A stretch of DNA of 64,000 nucleotides. It comes from Lottia gigantea. Taxonomy: Eukaryota > Mollusca > Gastropoda > Lottiidae. Shown here in pieces: positions 1-11,532 of the stretch. The notes beneath the pieces were generated by a model. That model did not search any database and was not told the origin of the DNA. It was given only the letters and a program-made list of their open reading frames with translations. The stretch lies in assembly GCF_000327385.1 (NCBI RefSeq), contig NW_008709504.1, forward strand, positions 1,368,427-1,432,426, given 5' to 3'. Every line of letters begins with the position of its first letter. Position 1 is the first letter of the stretch. The translations under genes were made by a program, and so were the position numbers.

Positions 1-2700
1 GAATTGTTGTATTCAGCATAATCACCCACTTCGTCAACTTCGTATTCATCATCATGTTCAATTGCTCTTATATATAGTTTAACTTCTTTCGATCTTCTTG
101 TTTTGGGTCCCGACTTTCTAATGGCATCTAGAAATTTTGAGTATGCTACTAAATCCTTATAATCGGCAATAACAGCATCCTCCCCATTCATTAAATCTAT
201 TAACCCTTTTGTTAATGTTAATATAAAGTCTTTTGTATTGATTTTGAATTGTGGTGAATTTGGACTAAATCTTATTCTAAAACCATTAAACAATAACCCC
301 TCATCATCAAGGATTGGTGAAATGCTCTTTGGTAAATCTGTGTCAGGGTTTTAAAAAAGACGATTTATATCATCTAAGGTCCTAATTATAATACCACCAT
401 ATTCAATGGTTTTAGGTGATGAGATGTGGGTTCTATATGAGGTGTAGGTTCTAAAGCTAATTTCTTTTTAATATCCTCTTGAGATTTTAATACTGGTTAA
501 AATAGAGTTTGTAGATTTTCTGTTAATCCAAGTTGTTGTAATTCATTATTTTCAACTTGGGTCTTTATTTTATTCTTAGCTTTGATGTATTGTCTATTTC
601 TTTTTAAAATATTATTCCAATCGTTACTCATTTTAAAAAAAATGGTTTTCTCCATTTTGCTTTACAAACCTTTTTAAATGTATCTCTATCCGTGATTTAT
701 CGAGTGAATGATTTGAGCGTTTAATTCAAATAATAAAAAACAATTTGCATTTTTTCTAATAAACATAGCATCCATCCTGTAAAAAGATTGGGATTGGTAT
801 ATATGATGTCTTCCTTTCGTGAAGAATTCTTGTTGAACAATCATTAACATTTAAGAAAAACTTTTATATCCGTTGAAAGATGGATTCTTTGCTTTAATGA
901 AGTTCTCTATGATATCTTTTATTTCCACTTCATCTTCGTTCTAAAGCTTTGAGGAATTGATAATATGATTGCTCTGGTGTTGTTGTGTAGATATACAGAG
1001 AATCGAAATCTAAACGGTTTGGTGTTGTCAACATGTTAAAAGTGAGATGAGTTTTCCCAGAACCGGAACTTCCACAAATACACATGAGCATTGGGTTAGT
1101 AGGAATATTTCTGAATGTTTAAATTTCTTTCTCATTTTTTATTTATTTATTATTCTATATTTTTGACTTTCATTTCTCCAGTGTCAATCTTATCTATTAG
1201 ATTACTTAATTTCTCTTTAACAGTTTTCTTGGTTTCTTTACCAAATCATTTTCCAAATTCTTTAACTCTACCTCCTGAACCTTTTGCTGACTTTTCCATT
1301 ACTAAATTATATCTACGTTCTTCAGCGTTTTTATCGTCATCTGTTTTCTTTTTATTAACGGCCTTTGCTATACCAGCAACAGCACCACCAGCAGTGGCAG
1401 CAGCGTTAATACCAGCTAATATCAAAGGTAGGAAAGGTAAAAATACACCTTCCTTTGCTTTCGCGTCATTCTTTCTAAGTCTATATTGTCTCTGACTTTA
1501 CAATATTTGTATTTATCAATAAGTTTTTGTAGATATGCCGATCTTTTTACCATTGTAAGTTATTACAGTTGGTGAAGCTGTTTCAATAGCTTCTATTATT
1601 TTCATAACTAAAGATTCTGGCTTCATTTTTTAAGGGTATTTTTTTTTACTTATTATTCTTCTATCTGCTATTTTAATTAAATGTTTTGCTTCTTCCAATA
1701 ATAAACAGTACCCAGTTACATCTCCTTGTGTATGAATATTCATATTTACTCCTATTTTGAAAATATCTTCTTGGTGAGCTGATAGATCAAAACAGAAGAT
1801 TAGATGATTAAGTGTAAAATCTACATATTCAAACTGAGGTGGATTTCCAAATAATTCACACATGTTTCTATACAATTCATTATAATCCTTTGTGGTTGGA
1901 TTAATTGTTAAAGATTGGTTAGGATAATAATCATTGTTTAATCTTACTTTCTTGATTTTGGTTCAGTGTCACTCTGAAGACATTATTGTTATTCGTCTGA
2001 GAGTCTGGTAAGTTCTTGAAACCAACCATTAAATATCTTACTGGTTTAATAGTATATAAAGTTGGAGATTCGTTATTTCTAAACTCGCATTTGAAGCATT
2101 CTCTCCAAAGAATATCTTATCATCATTGATTTCTCTTTGTAGATGAATTATATATGGTAATCCTATGGAAACCTTTCTGTGTTCCAACAGACCGAATAAT
2201 GGATATAACTTCCAATTTATGTAATTATCCCAACTATCATTATCAACGGTATTGTTGTACTGAAGTACTCGTTTTTCGAATCCATGATTAGCTGCTTGTC
2301 CTACTCTTTCTATTGTGTTTCGAGCAATAACTCTCATTCCAGCTTCATCTGCATCATTTCTTACCGGTTCTTTTAAAACACTTCCATCACCAACATCGGG
2401 TATCCAGCCTGAAACTGAATCGAAGTCTTTAGGATATAAAACTGTTTTCAACATTGTATCAAATTCCCCAGGGTGTTTAATGGTTTCTATAGGATTTGAA
2501 CCAGCTTCCAAAACCAACTTGGTAAATAAAGATGGAAAGAAATTGTTTTCTAACGTTGTATTAGTTTGTGGACCTCGATTTTCATTGGGAGTTCCATCTT
2601 TTATTTTGAAATCGCATCTGAAATAAGCATCAGAAATTGATGGAATGTAGGATATGGATGTCTTTTTTTGGGAGCTTACATATAGAAAGCTCATATACAA
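1..2700 (-). mobile_element. Polinton fragment, left copy (truncated by window start)
   Basis: Minus-strand relic of the same Polinton family as the element at 13,953-29,319; read in reverse it runs parallel to about 14,080-17,165 of that element. In reading order it carries a major-capsid-like region (about 2,690-1,640), a small hydrophobic protein region (about 1,640-1,115), a packaging-ATPase region (about 1,110-630) and part of an uncharacterised protein (about 630-1). It is broken, with many breaks, and diverged from the other copy by substitutions along its whole length, so it is an old, separate insertion or fragment. The rest would lie left of the window. Family and order of parts are clear from the shared segments; age is only inferred. 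Confidence 0.85.
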
Positions 2701-3309
2701 CTAAGGTCACACATTTAAATTATTTTTTATTTCCTGAAATGCACGAAATAAGCTTGATAATATGCCATTTTTTTTTTTTTTTTTTGAAGCTGTAAATGAC
2801 ATATTGCATAATATTCAAACAAGTGATTTGGAGCCTGTAGAACTTATTTGTGGACCGATTTACCTCAAGTTTTCTTTTTTTTATGCCCTTTGTAAATTAG
2901 ATATATCAAAGGCAATAGAAAAATTCAAAATAAAACTGCATCATTCAAAATTTTGGAATCACTTGAGAATTCCTGTTTCTCAAAATCACTGTTGGCAATC
3001 CTGTTACCAATGTGATTCACAAATGCAGACAAAATAATTTGAATCACCTAAGAAGAAAAAATTCAAACCGTAAGTGAGGCATGAACAGTTACCTAAGAGT
3101 GGCACATTCTCGTTAACATGAATGGCATAAAACAATATCTGACATTATTAAATTGTGTGTGTGTTTCAAATGTTGACAGTGTAAGTAATGAATTGTAGGG
3201 TTTTCACTTGTTTGAACTTGTAGCTCAGGGATTGAGTATTTTCAGGTAATCTTGGTTATGAAACTGCAGGTGTTAAAAGTACCGTAATGCGAATTTATCA
3301 CATATTTTA
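2701..3309. other. Gene-free AT-rich stretch
   Basis: Between the Polinton fragment and the first HINE-like repeat. It has a run of about 20 T at 2,766 and short low-complexity stretches. I see no coding frame with family features, no terminal repeats and no RNA gene. Confidence 0.5.
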
Positions 3310-4131
3310 GAAGGAAAATGGATGATCCGTCGGTCCGCCCACAATTACTCCTAAACACTCTACAAGACACAATTTTTTGTTTTGACAAAACTTGGTGTGA
3401 GTACTCGTAATCACCCAAGGATGAACCCTATTGAAAATCAGAAGAATCAAAATAATTTATTATGAGTTATTGCCCTTGTTATTGAAAACACTATTTTAGC
3501 CTGTAAAAACTCTGTAAGGGACAATTCTTGATGGATTTTGTAGAAACTTGATGTGAAACTTGGTGTGAATGTTCGTCACCCAAAGATGAACCCTATTGAA
3601 AATCAGAAGAATCGAAAAATATTTAGTATGAGTTATTGCCCTTGTTCTTGAAAATGCGTTCAATTTTTAGCTCTGAAACAATCTAGAAGGCATTATTGTT
3701 GACGAATTTTGACGAAACTTGGTGTGAGTGTTAATTATCATCCAATGATGAACCCTATTGAAAATCAAAAAAATCGAAAAATGTTTCATAGGAGATATTG
3801 ACCTTTTTCTTAAAAACGCTTTCAAATTTTATCTCTTAAACACTAAAAGGCATGATTCTTGCTGGATTTTGACAAAACTTGGTTTTATTATTCAAGTACT
3901 GTGCTGAAGGTTGAATATTTGCCTGCTAGAACTAAAAATTGAACACATTTTCAAGATCAATGGCAATAACTCATACTCAATATTATTCAGTATCGCCCTA
4001 AAGAGTTCAAAAAGGTGTATAACTGAATGTTGAATATTTTATACTAGTAATTGTTACTATACTGCTAAATATTTTTATTCAAAATCAAAGCTGCCAGTGG
4101 GCGTATATTACCTTTCCTGGAAAGCTACCTT
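3310..4131 (+). repeat. HINE-like tandem-repeat element, copy 1
   Basis: About four diverged units of the roughly 162-bp repeat whose marks are 'ACGAAACTTGG', 'CACCCAAGGATGAACCC', 'GAGTTATTGCCCTTGTTC' and 'CGTAAACACTCTAGAAGG'. It ends with the family tail 'GCCAGTGGGCGTATATTACC' and a short palindrome leading into 'AGCTACCTT'. The head is degenerate. The architecture (conserved head, tandem core, tail with hairpin) matches pearl/Helentron-associated non-autonomous elements; that family name is an inference. Confidence 0.7.
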
Positions 4132-4514
4132 TATTTATTGTGGATGAAAATATTTAGAAATAGAAAACATTGGCACTGGTTGATCGCCAGTATTGTTTAG
4201 TCTCTACCTTGGAGGTCGATCAATCAAAGCTTTCCTCGTTTTGTTTAGACTAAAGAGCAAATTTTGAAGGGATGTTCGTTTCAAAAAATTAATTAGAGTA
4301 AGAATTAGCCAAACTCATAATTGGAAAACATTGACAAAAATGTCCGATGGAAAGTGTAGCATTTAGCCTCCACCTTGAATTTGCAGATTAGAAGGAAAGT
4401 GAAATAAATAACAACTATCTGCAAAGTGAAGTCATCAGTGCATGATCAGTTGTTTGAGTAACCAAGAGGTCATAAAAAGTTATGATATCATTATTGTAAC
4501 AGTCATTTACTTTT
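4132..4514. other. Gene-free stretch
   Basis: No gene seen. Around 4,412-4,440 it shares about 25 bases (AACTATCTGCAAAGTGAA and flanks) with 13,710-13,735, which also lies beside a HINE-like end, so this may be part of a second repeat family flanking these elements. Confidence 0.4.
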
Positions 4515-5726
4515 TATAGGCCCACATGAAATGGGGGGCGTAAATTGTCGTCACCAATGTCCATCGGTCCGTTAGTCCGTTAGTCAGTCGGTCTGTCCAT
4601 CCACATGCTCGTAAACACTCTACAAGGCACAATTCTTGACTGATTTCGACGAAGCTTGGTATGGTTGTTTTTAATCACCCAAGGATGAACCTTATTGAAA
4701 ATCAGAAAGATCAAAAAATAATTAGTATGAGTTATTTCCCTTGTTCTTGAAAACGCGTTCAGTTTTAGCTTGTAAACCCTCTAGAAGGCACAATTCTTGA
4801 CGGATTTTAACGAAACTTGGTGTGAGTGTTTGTAATCACCCAATGATAAACCCTATCGAAAATCAGAAAAATTGAAAAATATTTAGTATGAGTTATTGCC
4901 CTTGATCTTGAAAACGCATTGAACTTTTACCTCGTAAAAACTCCTGAAGGCACAAATCTTGACGGATTTGATGAAACTTAGGATGAGTGTAAGTAATCAC
5001 CCAAGGATGAACCCTATTGAAAATCAGAATAATCGAAAAATAATTAGTATGAGTAACCAAAATTAACAGAAACCAGTATGACACTGAGATCAGAAACACT
5101 CCGAACTTTAGACATACCGAAATGTAATAAAACTGCTATGATGAGAACATTTCAATATACAGCTTCTTTACTTTGGAATTCATTACCACAAACTGTAAAA
5201 CATAATCCTTCTTTATATACATTTAAACAAGAACTGAAGAAGTTTGTTCTTACTGACAATACTGATTAATATTATTGATTTCATAGTATTTATAACCAGT
5301 CCTTTTGTTTTTCTCGTCATTTCATTTTACTTAAAAAACTTAAACCATTATATATATCAAATAAGAAACACAGTGTTTATATTTTTCACCACATCCGTGA
5401 TGCATTGTAAATGTATATATGTTTTATGAAATTTTCTGTATTTTTATTATATACTTAGTATACAATTCGCAGTTTCGTGGGAAAACATAGTGGTTGCATT
5501 TTCATATTTCTTTCCTCATTCATGTTACATTGTAAATGTATATATGTTTTATGTTATTTTCTGTGGTTTTATTCTTTCTGTAATCTTGTATATGATTTGT
5601 AGTTTAGTGGGACCTATTGAAAATTAGACTTCTGTCTAAATCGGTTGCCAAATAAAGTTATAATTATTGCCCTTGTTCTTGAAAACGCGTTCAATTTTTT
5701 AGCTCATAAATGCTCTAGAAGGTTCA
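4515..5726 (+). repeat. HINE-like tandem-repeat element, copy 2, split by a LINE tail
   Basis: Starts with the family head 'CACATGAAATGGGGGGCGTA' (about 4,522), then a run of 'GTCCGTTAG' words and about three core units. The core is interrupted at 5,054/5,055 by a LINE 3' end and resumes at 5,664 with 'TATTGCCCTTGTTCTTG', exactly where the uninterrupted unit would continue. It fades out after 'CTCTAGAAGG' near 5,726. Confidence 0.7.
5055..5663 (+). mobile_element. LINE (non-LTR retrotransposon) 3' end inserted in a HINE-like element
   Basis: A short frame (5,078-5,269) has the typical C-terminal end of LINE reverse-transcriptase proteins: a 'TLRSETLRT' stretch, then 'RTFQYTASLLWNSLP' and 'FKQELKKF'. 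A 3' untranslated region of about 390 bases follows, containing a duplicated block of roughly 170 bases ('TTGTAAATGTATATATGTTT' at about 5,405 and 5,530), and ends in 'AAATAAAGTTATAA', which could be a poly(A) signal region. 5'-truncated, as is normal for LINE copies. The clade (CR1/L2/RTE-like) cannot be told from this much. Confidence 0.65.
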
Positions 5727-5796
5727 GTGGGGAACCAAACTCGCGAGTTGTTGTTTCTTGATGTAGATGTCGGACGGCTATTGCGGTCCCGCAACA

Positions 5797-7020
5797 ATGG
5801 CTGATCAAGTAAATGGACGAAGCGTGATTATGGTCTATGGGACTTAACTAAACTGAGAAAGGAATTGAAATCTAGAGTGGGAAAGTGTCTGGAAGAAAGA
5901 GGGATTTAATCGAAAGGTTCGTAAGGTTCTTTGATTATTTTTAGCATCCGTTAACTAGATAAGTTTAGATCAATAAGTCCGCTGTCAAAAAGCGAAAGTA
6001 GTTAAAAATGACAAGAGTCTTCGACAGTTCCACTCCTTCGCAGTTGCGGAGTGTGAATTGAAAGACAATCTAGTGACTAGATTAGTAGTAGACTATTCGA
6101 TGGCGGTAGTTTGATTGATCTAGGCCTTACCATTTTCCAATTTCAATTTAATCCTTTGGAATTGTGGATAACCCTGTGATGATAATGGGCAGTTCAATTC
6201 ATGTAAGATGGTAGTTCTTGGCCCTACCGTTTTCCTATTATAATTTAATCCTTTCTCAGTTTCTAGGGTTAGAAAGTTCTTGAAAAAAATTATCATAATG
6301 TTTTACTTTTTAGGCTAGAATTTTTTGACAGAAATAAAGATATTGAACATGAAAAATTTAAAAATGAATATTCAATGGAAATTCCTAATTATGATCTCTA
6401 CAAAGACATTAATACTGATAATTTTCATTACTGAAGTTAGAATCTATCCTGTGTTACCATGAACAATTTTAAAAGAAACTTGATGACGACTCAAAGAAAC
6501 TTTATACCAATCGTTTTCTGAGAATAGCATCTACTGACAGTTTATATTTTGTCAAATCCGAATGTCATGCAGAAATGAAGAAGGAAGTTTCGTATCACAT
6601 TGACATAGATGGCATTATAGCTGAATCCCTGTGTGAGTTTGCTGCTGGAAATGTACCCACTATATGTAAGGCAACTGATAGAACAATCCTTTCTAAGTCC
6701 ATGACTGAACCTTTCCAAGACATACAAGCTGCTCCTCTTATCCATGGAAAGAAGTTTGAAAAAATTGCTATTGACGAGTTTGTTAAACAAACACAGGATA
6801 CAGTCGACCAATGCCGAACATTTGTTTGTAAAGGTAGTCCGTTTCTAGCTTCCTCACCGGACGGATTGATGAATAAAGTGATTGAGGTGAAGTGTCCATA
6901 TTCATCTAAAGACATGCATTAATACAGACACTGTACCATATCTGAAATTTTGCGAGACTAATCAAAAGTATTATCTTTCAGAAAATCATGACTATTCTTT
7001 TCAAGTTCATTTTCATTGTT
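5797..7020 (+). pseudogene. SAP-SWIM-YqaJ nuclease-like gene relic
   Basis: Three domain pieces in the order seen in invertebrate YqaJ-type proteins. Exon 1 (about 5,797-5,916) opens with ATG and encodes a SAP-like DNA-binding motif (LTKLRKELKSR, then KVSGRKRDLIER), the two parts in different frames. A GT at 5,917 and an AG before 6,314 would join it in phase to 'LEFFDRNKDI'. About 6,510-6,690 has a degenerate SWIM zinc finger (FVKSECHAEMKK ... CEFAAGNVPTIC; expected second Cys and final His lost). About 6,720-6,922 is a YqaJ-like PD-(D/E)xK nuclease core: LIHGKKFEKIA, SPDGL, then IEVKCPYS, with catalytic-type D and E-x-K present. The frame shifts near 6,920 and continues as a YqaJ-like tail (NTDTVPYLKF, YYLSENHDY) to about 7,020. 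Families like this are often transposon-linked; this copy is shortened and frame-broken. Function is inferred from domains only. Confidence 0.7.
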
Positions 7021-7029
7021 AACACTCTT

Positions 7030-7924
7030 AAAGATTAAAGATATGAAATTCAAAACTATCAACAAGAATGACACTTTTATTCAAAGAATGGTACAGAAAT
7101 TAACTTTGTTTTATAAAAATCACTTTTTTATTTCAACGATTATTATAAATAAGCTTATTCATTTTAAATTGGTTAGAAATAGCTTTACTCAAATGAAAAA
7201 TCATGTTCACAATGTCAAGCTATGAGAAACTGTGTAATTTTACATCGACTGCAATAGCCATATACTGTATCAAGCAATGCAGCAATTTGATTGGATTGTA
7301 TTACAGAAACATAGTCTGTCCATTTCATACACATGTACTTGTGTATAGATTCTAACAAATTGTACATCAGAATATTGTGTAAATAAATAGTTTATTATCA
7401 TTTAGCCTGACAAATCAGGTCCTACCAATTTCTATAATATATACAAACAAGTTTGTAAAATAGCTGGTAATGACTTTATGGACTCTTAAAGTTCAACTTT
7501 GTATAGATACAAAATTTTGTACCATTCCAATTTTCATTCAGACATCTGTGTTTTCTTTAATTCCACTTCAACTAAGAGCTCTATGATCTCAATATCGTAA
7601 AAGCTGTTAAAAATATCTTGGGTCCTTTGCGTTGATGTCTCAAAGGAAGTGTGGCTGTAACCATAAAAAAAAAAAAAATAGGTATAAGTAGAAGGTTACG
7701 TGTAAAGATGAACAAGCACATGTCATTTGTGTTCTCAGCAGCAATAATTTTCTATATACACAAACGCAACCAGTTGTAAACAAATACATGTTAAAAAGCA
7801 TTATGGGAATGGATGTCCAGAAGTACATCTGTCCATAACATGTGACCCCAATACCACTCACAGAAAGAGAGCATGAGAAAAACAATACGTTTGAGTTTTT
7901 TTGCCATTGTTTGGACATAACAAT
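7030..7924. other. Gene-free stretch
   Basis: AT-rich, with no recognisable coding frame. Short frames here, on both strands, have no family features. No terminal repeats seen. Confidence 0.45.
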
Positions 7925-8304
7925 CACATCCGATTCTGATAAAACTTGTTGTGATCATTGGAATTCATAAGTTGTAACTTGACACATTTTCGATGAATGG
8001 TTTTTGAGTTATTGCCCTTGACTTTGTTAAAACGCGTCAAAATTTGTTAAAAATAGTTCGTGACCAGGATTGAAGCTACAGTTTTCAACCGATACTGATG
8101 AAACTTGGTGAATTGATAAGATCTCGGACAAGTTCTAACAAGAGATATTTTTGATGAAAATTTTTTGAGTTATTGCCCTTGACTTTATAAACACGCGTCA
8201 AATGTTGTTTTTTGCCCTTGATTAGAGCTGTGTGATTAAATTGTTTGTTGTATTTGGTTGCGGGGAAGGGGGCGTATGTTACCTTGCATCGCAAGCTATC
8301 TTTT
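7925..8304 (+). repeat. HINE-like element, copy 3 (variant core)
   Basis: A variant of the repeat family with core words 'CCGATTCTGATAAAACTTG', 'TTTTGAGTTATTGCCCTTGA' and 'TTTTCAACCGATACTGATG', ending in the tail 'GGGGGCGTATGTTACC' and 'CGCAAGCTATC'. Its closest relative in the window is the reversed copy at 17,545-17,937. Confidence 0.65.
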
Positions 8305-8554
8305 ATTACAGCCTTTACCCAGAAATCTAACAGGAATAACATGAAAAAAAGAAAAGATACAAGCAGAACAGAATAAAAATAATTTCCAAAAAATTCAGAT
8401 TCAGGGCTTCTCCTAAAGTTTTGTTTTGTCAAAATATCCCTATACAGTTCTATGATGTAAATAAGACTCAGTCACTGAGTCTGACCGTAGCCACACTAGT
8501 GTCAAGTGGCTTCCGAAGAATATAGACATATCACAATGACAAATATTTCAAACA

Positions 8555-8764
8555 TTAGAAAGAAAACCTATCTAATAAAGCAAATGAAAACACTTGCCAG
8601 AGGATGTAAATTCGACGAAATCTCTGCAAACTACGCTGGACCCACAACGCATCTCCCTTCAGTGATTTCTGACTTTTCACAGCCACAATCCACTTCTTTC
8701 GAAGCTTCTTGTCGATTTGTGACAAATACCCTCCTCTATTTGAACATCCAGGAACAAACAACAA
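8555..8764 (-). pseudogene. THAP-type zinc-finger fragment
   Basis: A 69-residue minus-strand frame starts 'LFVPGCSNRGG' and continues 'DKKLRKKWIVAV', the N-terminal half of the THAP DNA-binding domain (C-x(2-4)-C start, then the W of 'KKWIVAV'). The first Cys of the pair and the C-x2-H half are not recognisable, so it is a broken end of a THAP protein or of a THAP-bearing transposase (P element or Kolobok). Downstream residues do not resemble anything I know. Just to the right (8,818-8,860, minus strand) lies a 'CCCTGAAGAAGGCGCC' hairpin word. Confidence 0.5.
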
Positions 8765-8861
8765 GTTTTAGGTATGCTGTAATCTGAGTTCTGTAGCTGT
8801 CAAACAATATTACCAAAGGCTCAGTCGACTTCAGGGACCCTAGTCGTTGGCGCCTTCTTCA

Positions 8862-9086
8862 GGGGCAGATTTTGACGAAACTTGGTGTGACTGTTTTGTT
8901 GTCACTTATGAACCCTATAGAAAATCAGAAAAATCGAAAAATAATTGATATGAGTTATCGCCCTTGTTCTTGAAAATGCATTCAATTTGTAGCACGTAAA
9001 CACTCTAGAAAGCACAATTCTTGATGGATTTTGACGTAACTTGGTATGAGTGTATGTAATCACACAAGGATGAACTCGTGCAGTTA
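8862..9086 (+). repeat. HINE-like element, copy 4, cut by a PLE fragment
   Basis: About one and a half 162-bp-type units ('GACGAAACTTGGTGTGA', 'GAGTTATCGCCCTTGTTC', 'CGTAAACACTCTAGAAAG'). It stops at 'CACACAAGGATGAAC' where sequence of a PLE reverse transcriptase begins. Confidence 0.6.
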
Positions 9087-9804
9087 AACTAACAGCCAAA
9101 ATTAGCGAAAACCGTACTGATTTCCTTGATACGACAGTATTTAAGGACACTGACACTCACCAAATTTTGTTTAAATCCTCTTTTCACCCTAAACATACAT
9201 TTTCGGGAGTTATTAAGTGCCAGATATTACAGTTTTACCAAATTTGCACACAAGAAGAAGGCTTCAAGGAGGAATGCTCTCTTGTTTTTAAAGAATTGCA
9301 GAAACATGGTTGTACTAAATGGTTCCTTCCGAAGATAAAGAATTTAACGATTTGTGAAATGAAAGCCAAGTTAGATGTCCCTACCACGATTGACCTCTCT
9401 GCAAATACCACACCCTATTTCAAAACTTCTTGCTCGTTTGACCTGCGCATTTTATAACTCAACTCGTTTTTTCACCAACACCTCAAATAATGCCAAATTT
9501 CCAATAACAAATTACACCTATTGGAAAAATTCATGAACCAAACGATATCCCAACAAGAACCTACAGACTTTTTTGAGAAAATTTCTGGATAAACAAATTG
9601 AAAACAATACAGTCAAATGGTCTTAATTTCCAAGTGGATTATCAAATTATTCCATTTGTTGTGCTTTTCAGTGGCACAGCTTGCCAAGCCATACCAATTA
9701 TCAATGAACTATACAAGGAACTCCAACAAAATATCCCTGATATATTTCAAAAAGATTTAGTTATTGCTTTTAAACGGAATGAGAATCTTAATATAAGTCC
9801 ATAG
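9087..9804 (+). mobile_element. Old Penelope-like element fragment
   Basis: Encodes the stretch between the RT core and the C-terminal region of a PLE: DFLDTTVFKDTDTHQ, then KSSFHPKHTFSGVIKCQ and 'KHGCTKWFLPKIKN'. The same blocks occur in the PLE copies at 33,331 and 37,023 (DFLDTTVFKG; KSSFHPKHTFSGIIKSQ) but with many substitutions, so this is a different or older lineage. About 9,598-9,804 continues in frame-shifted form with 'DYQIIPFVVLFSGTA' and 'DLVIAFKRNENL', a pattern typical of RT-protein C-termini of this type. The RT catalytic core and the GIY-YIG domain are absent. Decayed and non-functional. Confidence 0.7.
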
Positions 9805-9810
9805 TAGACT

Positions 9811-10200
9811 TAAACCCATAGCTCAATAGAACTTTATTATCAATATATGTAATTAGATATATATATATGTTTTTTACAGACTATTAGTTCCTGTCCATTT
9901 TATTTTAAAGGATTTATGCCAAGTTGCTCTTTTACGTATGAAATATTTCAGATAAACTGTCATTATTGCATTTGTATCGATTTTACTGGAAAAAAATATT
10001 TTTATTTAGCACTTTTTTCCATTTAAAAAGGCTAATTTAGCGCTTCTCAAATTATGCATATTTTCCGCCACTACTTGGGAATCTTCGGTTGATGACATCA
10101 TACGAGACATATGTTCTGATGCCGCCATTGAATCATAAGCAAAACTTTCACACAACTTAATTTTCATATTATGTACTGTGTGGCATTGACCAGTACTTAC
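9811..10200. other. Gene-free stretch
   Basis: AT-rich with a short TA run near 9,855. Nothing coding recognised. It lies immediately downstream of the splice donor of the minus-strand P2X7-like exon, so may include its intron. Confidence 0.4.
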
Positions 10201-10912
10201 TCGGAAATTGGCTCATTGTCATCTATGGGTCCGTCAACTTCAACAAACTCCATTAGCGATACCGGTACATCTAGAACATCTCTATTGAGACAATTTGCCC
10301 TGAACCCGGAATGTTGACAAATGTATGGCTGCATCTCCTTCAGAGCTTTATGTTCTATGTCATTAACCTCTTTACAGCAAAGGCTCTCTGTATTTCATCA
10401 CGATTGCCACATTCAATCAATTTTTACGGAAATACAGACTGAGTCTAGTCTCTGACGTCCAGACTAACCCCATCTACGTCGAAGCTGTACGTAGGCAAAT
10501 AGAGACTGGATGGTAGAGGCTACGTATTCACTAGGTGACCTTTTGACCCTCACCGCCATATTAACACTGACGTTATGTGATGATAATAATAGGCCTTCTA
10601 TGATATGTAGATATATCCAATATGCTTATTTCTTTTTCATTTTCTTTTGAAATGGATATCAATGCGCTACTGCAATGTTAATTATCATTGCTTTCAACCT
10701 GATAGTTTATGATGACGACTGTTTAAACTCTATCCAGTTACTGTAGTACAGATTCGGGCGTTTGTAGAAAAAGAATCGGTTTCGTCTTCTGAGAAATCGG
10801 AATTGTCAGAGCTTCCAGAGCTATCAGAATATTTTAGTACTGATCGTTTGTCTTCCACTAGCGGCTCAAACTGATATGGCTGGATATTTAGGTAGAAATT
10901 ATTGGATTCCAT
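10201..10912 (-). pseudogene. P2X7-like intracellular-domain protein, two-exon fragment
   Basis: Exon 1 (about 10,912-10,740, minus strand) starts with ATG and has 'NIQPYQFEPL' followed by an acidic/serine stretch (SDSSGSSDNSDFSEDE), the N-terminus usual in invertebrate 'P2X purinoceptor 7-like' proteins. Exon 2 (about 10,420-10,201) has the Cys-rich core 'ESLCCKEVNDIEHKALKEM', then 'CQHSGFRANCLNRDVLDV' and an acidic end, finishing at a good donor (GTAAGT, 10,200 down to 10,195). The start of exon 2 shows a frame change between 'CGNRDE' and 'TESLCCKE'. These proteins share only the cytosolic zinc-binding domain with P2X7 channels; no membrane segment is present. Many invertebrate copies are repetitive or transposon-linked. 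Likely a relic. Confidence 0.65.
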
Positions 10913-11029
10913 GGCAGTAATGAAAGTGAAAGATCGATGTATGCAAGGCTTCAACTATAGACGGCAGGCTTCCAGTCTATCGAGTGTCGTCTATGACGTC
11001 ATAGATCAGCTGACTGCTTGCCTAATTAA

Positions 11030-11475
11030 CTCTTGACTTGGTAAAAATGCATCAAATTTGGCTTGTTGTGCCAATAGGGACTAAAGTTTTGATCTGATCT
11101 TGATGAAAATTGGTATGATATATTGATGAAACCTTGGTCAAGTTCGAAATTGGTAATAATCAGATGAAGGGTTATTGCCCTTGACTTAGTAAAAGCGTCA
11201 AATTTAGCTCGTAGACACGCTAGAGACTTCAGCTTTAACCAATCTTGATTAAAGCTTGGTATGGATGTATATATTGATGAGATCTCGATCAAGATTGAAA
11301 TTGGTAATAATTGAAAGAACAGTTTTAGAGCTATTGCTTTTCATTTTGATGAATTGTTTTTGAGGTTTTGCTTTGACTTTTGATTATTTGAAAATTCATT
11401 ATTAAGCCACTAAAGACTTTGTTATCTAACAGCTGGGCATATTTTATCTTGTCTGGCAAGCTATCTTAAACCATC
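11030..11475 (+). repeat. HINE-like element, copy 5 (diverged)
   Basis: Two to three diverged core units ('TTATTGCCCTTGACTTAGTA', 'CTCGTAGACACGCTAGAGAC', 'AAGCTTGGTATG') with the tail 'CTTGTCTGGCAAGCTATCTT' at about 11,448-11,467. Older than the 42-kb copy, judging by divergence. Confidence 0.55.
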
Positions 11476-11532
11476 TTAATAAAACTAGGTAGGCATGTAT
11501 ATATTGATAAGTCAAGTTCGAAATTGAAAATA

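Noticed and set aside
2762-3037. 91-residue plus-strand frame starting in a T-run
   Set aside because: Starts with a poly-Phe stretch from a homopolymer; no recognisable domain or splice context.
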